Assembly: GCA_003446545.1 (NCBI GenBank)
Contig: DMAO01000147.1
Coordinates: forward strand, 1-9,896
Reading direction: 5' to 3'
DNA: 9,896 bases
Source: Sphaerochaeta sp.
GTDB lineage: Bacteria; Spirochaetota; Spirochaetia; Sphaerochaetales; Sphaerochaetaceae
Below the pieces are notes generated by a model that saw only the letters and a program-made list of their open reading frames with translations, was not told the origin of the DNA and did no database searches. The position numbers and the translations under genes are program-made. Positions 1 to 5,511 of the stretch are shown one piece after another. Each line of letters opens with the position of its first letter. The first letter of the stretch is position 1.

Positions 1-226
1 GGGATACATCTCCTTCTTGCAGGTTTCAGCCACGGTGGTTGTGACAGACACGTTTGACCCGTATGACGCTCTTCCTTATCCCCTTGGATTCTGGTTCTCC
101 TCTCCGACTGAGGTCGATGCCGGCCTGAGTTTGGGCATTGGGCTGCAGACACCTTTAGGGGATATCATCGTGCGTATCGGGGCGAGCGTCCTCGGCCAGG
201 TATCCTTGGCAATAGAGATTCTCTGA
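1..226 (+). CDS. C-terminal end of a probable outer-membrane beta-barrel protein (partial)
   Basis: An open frame enters from the left edge (first full codon at base 2) and ends with TGA at 224-226, giving about 74 residues; the true start lies outside the window. The visible part alternates polar and hydrophobic residues and is rich in Gly, as in barrel strands. The segment LGIGLQTPLGDIIVRIGAS followed by GQVSLAIEIL resembles the last strands of BamA/Omp85-like barrels and of the barrel that ends bacterial patatin-like phospholipases. I infer an outer-membrane protein. Against this, the last residue is Leu rather than the aromatic residue usual for such barrels. The stop shares one base with the next gene's ATG (TGATG), so the two are probably translationally coupled. 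The TTG at base 17 is not a credible start. Confidence 0.5.
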   Translation, partial: GYISFLQVSATVVVTDTFDPYDALPYPLGFWFSSPTEVDAGLSLGIGLQTPLGDIIVRIGASVLGQVSLAIEIL

Positions 227-1221
227 TGCGGTTACATTGGAGGGGATACACTGAGCACCTTAAATCCGTCTATGGCAAGCGTGTCTACCGTATAGGCCTT
301 GATGCAGGCTTCTCCTGCCCTAACCGTGACGAAAACCGACAGGGAGGCTGTGTCTTTTGTGATGGCACCGGAGCCTCTGCGATGTACCAGAGGGAAAAAG
401 AGAGTGGTTACACTCATTCTGGTCCTTTTGATGAGAAGATCAGCAGCGCCCCTCCACCTGCATCGCTTTCTGTCGAACAACGTTGCTCTTCCATACAAGC
501 TCAGATAGCACACGGGCGCGCTTTCCTGAAGCGCCGCTATAAGACAGAGTTGTTCAGTGTTTACTTCCAAGCCTGGACTAACACCTATGCAGACGTCCAG
601 ACCCTCAAGGCGCTCTATGATGCAGCCTTGGAGGAGGGCCCCTTTGTAGAACTGATCATCTCAACCAGACCGGACTGCATAACAGACGAGGTGCTTGACT
701 TGCTTGAAAGCTACAAGAGCCGTGTCAGCAAGGTTTGGGTGGAACTGGGCCTTCAGAGTGCAAATGAGGACACGTTGGAACGGATAGGCCGTGGTCATGA
801 TGCCATTTGTTATATTCGTAGTGCGAATGCGTTACATTCCCGTGGGATTGGTGTTTGTACTCATATAGTGGTAGGATTGCCGTCTGAGACTAGATTTGAT
901 TTTGAGCAGACATGCTCTTTGATAAACAAGGCAAACAGCGAGGCTGTGAAGATTCACAACCTCCATGTCTGTGGAGGGACAAGACTCCAAGACTGGTATG
1001 CCCAAGGTGAGGTCAGTGTAGCCTCCCTAAGAAGGCATGTGGAGAATACCATCTTTCTTCTCAGGCATCTGGAAAAAAACATTGTGGTGGAACGCCTACT
1101 GTGCGAGACTCCTAACCATAGGTTGGTAGCTCCAAGGACATTTTTGGATAAAAGCGCATTTCTTTCTCTTCTTGAGAATACGATGGAAGAGCGGGATGTG
1201 TGGCAAGGGGATTTGACATGA
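226..1221 (+). CDS. TIGR01212 / YhcC-family radical SAM protein
   Basis: A 331-residue protein of the YhcC-type radical SAM family (TIGR01212), close to the roughly 310 residues of E. coli YhcC. The iron-sulfur cluster cysteines are C31, C42 and C45 in SCPNRDENRQGGCVFC, the CX10CX2C spacing of this family rather than the common CX3CX2C. Further family landmarks are YFQAWTNTYADV (113-124), STRPDC (146-151), WVELGLQSAN (171-180), CTHIVVGLPSE (211-221) and KIHNLHVCGGTRL (242-254). The region of about residues 50-105 between the cluster and the first core strand looks somewhat longer than usual. The family is cytoplasmic and presumably uses S-adenosylmethionine for radical chemistry; its substrate is not established, to my knowledge. 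The ATG at 226 overlaps the upstream stop by one base, and the downstream gene overlaps its stop (ATGA). Family assignment is firm; function is unknown. Confidence 0.9.
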   Translation: MRLHWRGYTEHLKSVYGKRVYRIGLDAGFSCPNRDENRQGGCVFCDGTGASAMYQREKESGYTHSGPFDEKISSAPPPASLSVEQRCSSIQAQIAHGRAFLKRRYKTELFSVYFQAWTNTYADVQTLKALYDAALEEGPFVELIISTRPDCITDEVLDLLESYKSRVSKVWVELGLQSANEDTLERIGRGHDAICYIRSANALHSRGIGVCTHIVVGLPSETRFDFEQTCSLINKANSEAVKIHNLHVCGGTRLQDWYAQGEVSVASLRRHVENTIFLLRHLEKNIVVERLLCETPNHRLVAPRTFLDKSAFLSLLENTMEERDVWQGDLT

Positions 1222-1739
1222 GAGACAGGCTTCCGTTGCAGACAATACTCAGGATTGTGGGCATTACCCTCACTGTCATTGTAGTATTGGCTATTCTCTA
1301 TTTTTCGCTTATGCCCAAGGAGAGCTATCCTGATGTCACCTGGATTCCCTTTGCAGATAAGGGAGACCATATGGTCGCTTATGCAGGGCTGGGCTTCTCC
1401 TTATGTATTGCCACGTTGCAGATTCCGGGTTCTGGAAAGGCCGGAAAGCATGGGAGGAATGGCCATTCGACCCTCCATCTCACCTCGTGGGCAGGCCCTT
1501 CCATCATCATGACCTTGAGTATTGGATTCCTGTTTGGTTTTGCTGTTGAAATGATCCAGCCCTTATTTGGGCGTTCGCGCGAATGGATGGATGTTGCAGC
1601 TGATGTTATGGGTCTGGTGGTCGGTCTGGCCATCGCACTGGTCTTGCTCAACCTTGTAAGCAACTATTTTGCAACTCGTCCATGGTTATATGATCCGAAT
1701 TGGAAGGTGGGACAGGATGACATTCTCAAGGAAAATTAG
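1218..1739 (+). CDS. VanZ-family membrane protein
   Basis: A 173-residue membrane protein. I chose the ATG at 1218 because it forms an ATGA overlap with the upstream stop and has an AAGGGGA ribosome site just before it; a GTG at 1200 would add six residues. Four hydrophobic segments are visible at about residues 12-32, 50-68, 95-115 and 130-150. VanZ-like landmarks are D47-K48-xx-H51-xxx-Y55 at the start of the second segment, and E111, Q114, R121, D125 and D129 in EMIQPLFGRSREWMDVAADVMG, the family's conserved acidic/glutamine loop. VanZ proteins are inner-membrane proteins of uncertain biochemical role; the founding member contributes to teicoplanin resistance, but most homologues, including this one by context, are not resistance genes. 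Residues 70-93 form a Gly/His-rich loop that looks like an insertion. The 3' end overlaps the fumarase alpha start by 23 bases. Confidence 0.85.
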   Translation: MRDRLPLQTILRIVGITLTVIVVLAILYFSLMPKESYPDVTWIPFADKGDHMVAYAGLGFSLCIATLQIPGSGKAGKHGRNGHSTLHLTSWAGPSIIMTLSIGFLFGFAVEMIQPLFGRSREWMDVAADVMGLVVGLAIALVLLNLVSNYFATRPWLYDPNWKVGQDDILKEN

Positions 1740-2580
1740 TGAAGCGTTGCAGGAGGCCGCTGTAAGGCTGCCATCCGATGTCCTTTTTTGCATCAGACAG
1801 GGAAGGGAGGAAGAGGCAAGATATGCCTCTGATGTAGCAAGTATTACAAGCCTGGCTGTCTTTGACGCCATCTTGCAGAATCTGGAGATTGCAGACAAGA
1901 AAACGCTTCCCATGTGTCAGGATACCGGCATGTTTGTTGTCTTTGTAGACCTGGGCAGAAACTGCCCCCTTATCCCAGCCACGATTGAGAAGACGATCAA
2001 CGAGGGGTGCTTGGATGCTGTCAAGAAGGCTTACTTCAGGCACTCTGTAGTCAGTGATCCTGTCTTCACCCGAAACAACACACAGGACAACCTTCCTCCC
2101 ATCATCAGTTGGAACCTTGTCGATGGCGAAGGCCTTACCATAAGGGTCTTGCTCAAGGGCTTTGGCAGTGAGAACTGCAGTTCCGTGAGGATGCTCAACC
2201 CTACAGGCGGACCTGAGGCTGTCATCGAGGCGGTGTGTGATATCGTGCGCCTTGCTGGGGGTAAGCCCTGTCCTCCCATCTTTATCGGGGTGGGAATTGG
2301 AGGGACCATGGAACGCTCTGCATACCTGAGCAAGCTGGCTCTGCTGCGTGATGCGCGTACAGTGCATCCTGATCCTACCTATGCAAAACTTGAAGAGGAT
2401 ATTCTTACGGCTGTCCAGGCTCTCAGGATAGGAGGGGGTGGCTTTGGGGGAAGGGTAACAGCCCTCCATGTGGCAATCGAGGAAGAGCCTACCCACATAG
2501 CAGGCATGCCAGTCTCTGTCTCCATAAACTGCTGGGCAGATCGTAAGGCTGAGATTGTCTGGGAGGGTGAGGATGCGTAG
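1717..2580 (+). CDS. Fumarate hydratase class I, alpha subunit (iron-sulfur)
   Basis: A 287-residue alpha subunit of a two-subunit class I hydro-lyase, which reversibly hydrates fumarate to L-malate with a [4Fe-4S] cluster. Expected cluster cysteines are C67 in PMCQDTGMF, C154 in GSENCSSVRML and C185 in KPCPPIFIGVGIGG. The GSEN motif (150-153) and the run GGGGFGGRVTALHV (239-252) are also typical. The ATG at 1717 is chosen because an AAGGTGG ribosome site lies six bases upstream; this start lies 23 bases inside the VanZ gene. Longer in-frame starts, such as the TTG at 1669, would add residues not typical of the family. The beta subunit follows with an 8-base overlap. The homologous L(+)-tartrate dehydratase alpha subunit (TtdA) is the main alternative; fumarase is more likely for a central-metabolism enzyme but the residues do not settle it. 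Confidence 0.92.
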   Translation: MTFSRKISEALQEAAVRLPSDVLFCIRQGREEEARYASDVASITSLAVFDAILQNLEIADKKTLPMCQDTGMFVVFVDLGRNCPLIPATIEKTINEGCLDAVKKAYFRHSVVSDPVFTRNNTQDNLPPIISWNLVDGEGLTIRVLLKGFGSENCSSVRMLNPTGGPEAVIEAVCDIVRLAGGKPCPPIFIGVGIGGTMERSAYLSKLALLRDARTVHPDPTYAKLEEDILTAVQALRIGGGGFGGRVTALHVAIEEEPTHIAGMPVSVSINCWADRKAEIVWEGEDA

Positions 2581-3097
2581 GATTCAGTTGCCGATACAGC
2601 AAAGCGATCTGCTTTCCCTCAGTGCCTTTGACCAGGTTCTGCTCAGTGGGACACTCTACGTGGGAAGGGATCAGGTCCATAGCAGGCTCTTTGATCTGTT
2701 GGAGAGACACGAACAGCTTCCCCTCAAGTTACAAGGGCAGGCAATCTACTACATGGGGCCTTCTCCAGCTCCTGAAGGGTTTTCCCTAGGATCCTGCGGT
2801 CCTACCACCAGTGCCAGGATGGATTCGTTTACCCCCAGACTTCTGGATGCGGGGCTTCGTGTCATGATTGGCAAAGGGCCACGAAGTGTTGAGGTGATAT
2901 CCTCTATCATTGAGAATCGAGCCCTCTACCTGCAGGCATACGGAGGGTGTGGTGCCCTCTATGCCTCGAAGGTCAAGAATGTTAAAACCCTTGCGTTTGC
3001 TGAATTGGGCCCGGAAGCTCTTTTGGAGCTGGAAGTGGAGGATTTTCCTGTTGTAGTGGCAATTGACAGCATGGGTAAGAGTGTATTTGCCCGGTAA
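2573..3097 (+). CDS. Fumarate hydratase class I, beta subunit
   Basis: A 174-residue protein matching the C-terminal (beta) half of class I fumarases such as E. coli FumA, here a separate gene. Landmarks are GSCGPTTSARMD (73-84), the GKGPR turn (100-104), YGGCGALYASKVKNV (123-137), and the end AELGPEALLELEVEDFPVVV (143-162), followed by the IDSMGKSVF close. The subunit completes the active site around the alpha subunit's iron-sulfur cluster. The start ATG at 2573 sits in ATGCGTAG, overlapping the alpha stop by 8 bases, with GGGAGGG just upstream; this arrangement favours balanced synthesis of the two subunits. A GTG two codons earlier is an alternative start. L(+)-tartrate dehydratase beta (TtdB) is the main alternative. 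It is the last gene of the plus-strand cluster; no hairpin with a T-run follows the stop. Confidence 0.92.
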   Translation: MRRIQLPIQQSDLLSLSAFDQVLLSGTLYVGRDQVHSRLFDLLERHEQLPLKLQGQAIYYMGPSPAPEGFSLGSCGPTTSARMDSFTPRLLDAGLRVMIGKGPRSVEVISSIIENRALYLQAYGGCGALYASKVKNVKTLAFAELGPEALLELEVEDFPVVVAIDSMGKSVFAR

Positions 3098-3302
3098 AGC
3101 GATAATTATGTCATCAAAGTGGTTATTTGTAATGTTTTACTGGACGTTTCGCCATATGTGCGGTACAGTTTTCTGTATACAAGTCTCCGTCTGGTTGTTG
3201 CTGTCATCTCGGGGTGAATGACAGTACGATTCAGTCTTAGTGCACATCCTGTCCTATAAGGGTGTGCCCGGAGACAAAACCCCTGCAGCGGAAGGTTGTG
3301 CC
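3098..3302 (+). promoter_or_regulatory. Leader region of the FKBP gene with two inverted repeats
   Basis: No gene is seen in this 205-base gap. It holds two inverted repeats. The first is CTGTCAT (3201-3207) with ATGACAG (3218-3224), a perfect 7-base pair with a 10-base loop. The second is GCACATCCT (3242-3250) with AGGGTGTGC (3259-3267), 9 pairs including one G-T, with an 8-base loop. Neither is followed by a T-run, so they are not obvious terminators. The second loop contains TATAAG (3255-3260), a possible -10 box, but the -35 match (TTCAGT at 3230-3235, 19 bases away) is poor. The first repeat could be an operator or an RNA hairpin. No known riboswitch class was recognised. Confidence 0.3.
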
Positions 3303-4109
3303 GTGAAGAATTTATTCCTTGTTTGCATCTCATCTTGTATCATGGTGCTCTCACTAATCAGTTGTGGAGTTTCAGAAGAGCCGCCAGAAGTGAACATTCC
3401 TTCCACCCCCGTTCTTACAACCCCCAATCTCCCTGTTACCCAGACTGAGATAGTGATTACAGACTCGATCAAGGACAAGTCTAAGCCTGTCTCTCTCGAT
3501 GAGCGCTTTAGCTATACGTATGGCTATATGCTCTACTCGAGTCTGAAGCAACAGGGCTTTGAAAACCTTGACAGTGAATTCTTTGCCAAAGGGGTACTTG
3601 ATGCCCAGACGGGTTCGGGCTTCTTCTCCCAGGAAGAGATGTCCAAAGTCCTGTCTGAAGTGCAGAACAAGAGGTTGGAAATTGCGCAGATTGAGCAAGA
3701 AGCCCTCGCAAGCGAGAACCTTGAGCGCGCTGAATCCTTCCTTGCCCTCAACAAGGATCAGAAGGGGGTACAGGTGACTGACTCAGGGTTGCAGTACAAG
3801 GTCCTCATTGAAGGCAATGGAGACAAGCCCACCGGTGATCAGATGGTCGAACTTGATTACCAGATGATCTTGCTCAATGGGAAGGTAGTGGACTCCTCAT
3901 ATGAACGGGGCCATTCCTCCCGATTCCAGCTGAAGGCCATCGGGGTTCCAGGCTTCATCGAAGGGGTGAAGCTTATGAGTGAAGGTTCGAAATATCAGTT
4001 TTGGATCCACCCCAAACTGGGCTATGGTGAGGAAGGGACCCAGATTATTGATCCGAATTCCCTGCTTATAGTCCAAGTCGAGCTCAAGAGTGTAGAGAGC
4101 ATACGTTAG
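3303..4109 (+). CDS. FKBP-type peptidyl-prolyl cis-trans isomerase, lipoprotein
   Basis: A 268-residue protein starting at GTG 3303, preceded by a GGAAGG ribosome site seven bases away. The start is chosen because it gives a clean lipoprotein signal: MKN, a hydrophobic stretch, then the lipobox LISC with the lipid-carrying cysteine C21. Residues 22-60 are a Pro/Thr-rich tether. Residues 66-155 match the helical FKBP N-terminal dimerisation domain of Mip/FkpA/FklB proteins. Residues about 175-265 are the FKBP catalytic domain: VELDYQMILLNGKVVDSS, then VPGFIEGVKLMSEGSKYQF, then IHPKLGYGEEG and NSLLIVQVELKSV. Such proteins speed prolyl isomerisation during folding of exported proteins. The Phe of the usual FDSS motif is Val here, and the pocket Trp is Phe (F218), so activity may differ. 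The last 26 bases overlap the convergent HAD gene. Confidence 0.9.
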   Translation: MKNLFLVCISSCIMVLSLISCGVSEEPPEVNIPSTPVLTTPNLPVTQTEIVITDSIKDKSKPVSLDERFSYTYGYMLYSSLKQQGFENLDSEFFAKGVLDAQTGSGFFSQEEMSKVLSEVQNKRLEIAQIEQEALASENLERAESFLALNKDQKGVQVTDSGLQYKVLIEGNGDKPTGDQMVELDYQMILLNGKVVDSSYERGHSSRFQLKAIGVPGFIEGVKLMSEGSKYQFWIHPKLGYGEEGTQIIDPNSLLIVQVELKSVESIR

Positions 4110-4794
4110 AGAGCAGAGAGAGTATTTCAGAAAGGCTGTGCACTTCATACGTAGGCTGTACCGAAGTGTTGTTCTTGTGCGTACCATCCTGGTTGAGCCA
4201 GATGGTATCCAGGCCATAGGTTGCCCCCCCTTGGATATCGCTGGTGAGGCTGTCGCCGATCATCAGGCACTCGCTTTTTTTCTCCTCCAAGCCTGTTCTT
4301 CCCAGCATGGCAGAGAAGAACTCCCTAGCAGGCTTCTGTGCTCCTATCTCTTCACTGATGAAGATATCCTTGAAGTATCTAAGCGTGTCTGACTGCTTAA
4401 GGCGCCCACGCTGAACCTCGGCGATACCGTTTGAGGCAAGGTAGAGGGTATACCCACCCTCGATGAGAGCATCCAAGAGAGGCAGGCTCTCCTTATAGAG
4501 GATCCCCTGTCCTGAGAGATAGCTCTGGTAGATCCTGCTAGCAAGAGTGGCATCAAGTGATAGGGCTTCAGAGGTGAAGAAGTCTTCAAAGCGTTTGACC
4601 TTGAGGGTTGCTTGTGTGAGTTCGGAACGCTCAAACGCTCTCCAGCACGCTTCGTTGCAGACTTTATAGGTTTGTAGCTGCTTAGGTGAGGCACTGAAGC
4701 CGAGCTTGGCAGCCATCTGATGGAATGCTCTACTTTCCGCCTCATTAAAATCAAAAAGCGTTCCATCAGCATCAAAAAAAAGATATCTGTACAT
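4084..4794 (-). CDS. YjjG/YfnB-type HAD hydrolase (probable 5'-nucleotidase)
   Basis: A 236-residue HAD-superfamily phosphatase most like the YjjG/YfnB group (TIGR02254), which dephosphorylates nucleoside monophosphates, including non-canonical pyrimidines. Motif I is FFDADGTLFDF with nucleophile D8 and general acid D10. Motif II is Ser121 in LYLASNGI, motif III is K154 in IGAQKPAREFF, and motif IV is D181 and D186 in MIGDSLTSDIQGG. Residues 17-90 form the helical cap. The DxDGTLFDF and GAQKP signatures separate this group from phosphoglycolate phosphatases. The ATG complement is at 4792-4794, with GAGG five bases upstream. The stop lies inside the end of the convergent FKBP gene (26-base overlap), and the last residues (SNVCSLHS) come from that overlap. 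It appears to be a single-gene unit with its own promoter. Exact substrate is inferred from family only. Confidence 0.88.
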   Translation of the reverse strand: MYRYLFFDADGTLFDFNEAESRAFHQMAAKLGFSASPKQLQTYKVCNEACWRAFERSELTQATLKVKRFEDFFTSEALSLDATLASRIYQSYLSGQGILYKESLPLLDALIEGGYTLYLASNGIAEVQRGRLKQSDTLRYFKDIFISEEIGAQKPAREFFSAMLGRTGLEEKKSECLMIGDSLTSDIQGGATYGLDTIWLNQDGTHKNNTSVQPTYEVHSLSEILSLLSNVCSLHS

Positions 4795-4833
4795 TGGTGC
4801 CTCTACTCCTTTACTTGCTCTGTTGCTCCCTGT

Positions 4834-4862
4834 ACCATAAAGAAAAAAGGATTATCTGTAAA
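4834..4862 (-). promoter_or_regulatory. Candidate sigma70-type promoter for the HAD gene
   Basis: Read on the minus strand, TTTACA (bases 4857-4862) and TATGGT (4834-4839) are separated by 17 bases, close to the -35/-10 consensus (5 of 6 and 4 of 6 matches). The predicted start of transcription lies about 30 bases upstream of the HAD ATG. The same 92-base gap (4795-4886) must also carry the promoter for the plus-strand DUF308 gene, for which no convincing pair of boxes was found. Confidence 0.35.
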
Positions 4863-4886
4863 TAATACCTAAGAAAGGAGTGTGTC

Positions 4887-5507
4887 ATGGCAGATTCATT
4901 TATGAAGAAACATCTTAACACAACTGCAGTGATTGCAACTATACTGTCGCTACTTGGCATCTACATGATGTTCCAAGGGGATTCGTTTGCAATGGCCTTT
5001 GTCGCCTTGCTTGGACTGGGGATGGTTATCACAGGGGTCAACGCCCTTCTTTCCATGCGTATCTATACTTTGAATGCCCGCAACAGAAAGGCTTTGATTA
5101 TTAAGGGGCTTGTCAACATCGCTGTTGGTATCCTGGTGATTGTTCTATCACTTTACACCAAGAATTTCAGTACGCATATCCTACTCTACATTCTTGCAGT
5201 ACAGCTTGTGCTTTCAGCCTTCGTTTCGCTTTTCCAAGCCTTTTCCCTACGCAAAGGCAATGTCAGTGTCACGCCCCTGCTTTCGGAAGCGTTTCTCTCC
5301 ATTGTGCTAGCAGCCTTGTTCTTTGCCTTTCCTACCCAGACAGGAAACCTGCTTCTCAAGCTTGTCGGGGTGGTGCTGCTTGCCTCTGGTATAGCAATGT
5401 TCGTCTGGTCAATGCGAGTGAGAAAACTCACAAGGCAGTTCAACCAAACCATAGAGGGTGAGGCTGAGGTTGTCGGAGAGCCAAGTTCTGATCAGGACAA
5501 GTCCTGA
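4887..5507 (+). CDS. DUF308 / HdeD-type six-helix membrane protein
   Basis: A 206-residue integral membrane protein with six predicted helices at about residues 13-30, 33-56, 69-90, 96-119, 130-149 and 153-175, and a charged tail (EGEAEVVGEPSSDQDKS). The arrangement is three repeated helix pairs, each with a Gly-rich second half (LLGLGMVITGVNALLS, LVGVVLLASGIAMFVWS). This is the pattern of the DUF308 repeat found in HdeD, an inner-membrane protein linked to acid resistance in E. coli; the function of other members is not known. The ATG at 4887 follows a strong ribosome site, AAGAAAGGAG at 4871-4880. It appears to be a monocistronic unit. Its final codons form the left arm of a palindrome, and its stop TGA directly abuts the stop of the convergent lipoprotein gene. 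Family assignment rests on hydrophobicity and repeat pattern. Confidence 0.75.
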   Translation: MADSFMKKHLNTTAVIATILSLLGIYMMFQGDSFAMAFVALLGLGMVITGVNALLSMRIYTLNARNRKALIIKGLVNIAVGILVIVLSLYTKNFSTHILLYILAVQLVLSAFVSLFQAFSLRKGNVSVTPLLSEAFLSIVLAALFFAFPTQTGNLLLKLVGVVLLASGIAMFVWSMRVRKLTRQFNQTIEGEAEVVGEPSSDQDKS

Positions 5508-5511
5508 TCAG
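5488..5511. terminator. 24-base palindrome across two convergent stop codons (possible bidirectional terminator)
   Basis: The arms CTGATCAGGAC (5488-5498) and GTCCTGATCAG (5501-5511) are perfect complements around a central AA. This gives a hairpin of ten pairs with a CAAG loop on either strand. It contains the DUF308 stop (5505-5507) and the lipoprotein stop (5508-5510). No T-run follows on either strand, so it is not a classical intrinsic terminator. It may end or protect both transcripts. Confidence 0.5.

Noticed and set aside
954..1370. A 138-codon minus-strand frame across the radical SAM / VanZ junction
   Set aside because: It is antisense to two well-supported genes and shows no domain.
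1726..2496. A 256-codon open frame on the minus strand
   Set aside because: It lies entirely opposite the fumarase alpha gene, which has all family motifs; the antisense translation shows no recognisable domain and is a shadow of codon bias.
3240..3302. An upstream extension of the FKBP gene (start at 3240)
   Set aside because: The extension would bury the signal peptide 21 residues inside the protein, whereas GTG 3303 has a ribosome site and gives a proper lipoprotein signal.
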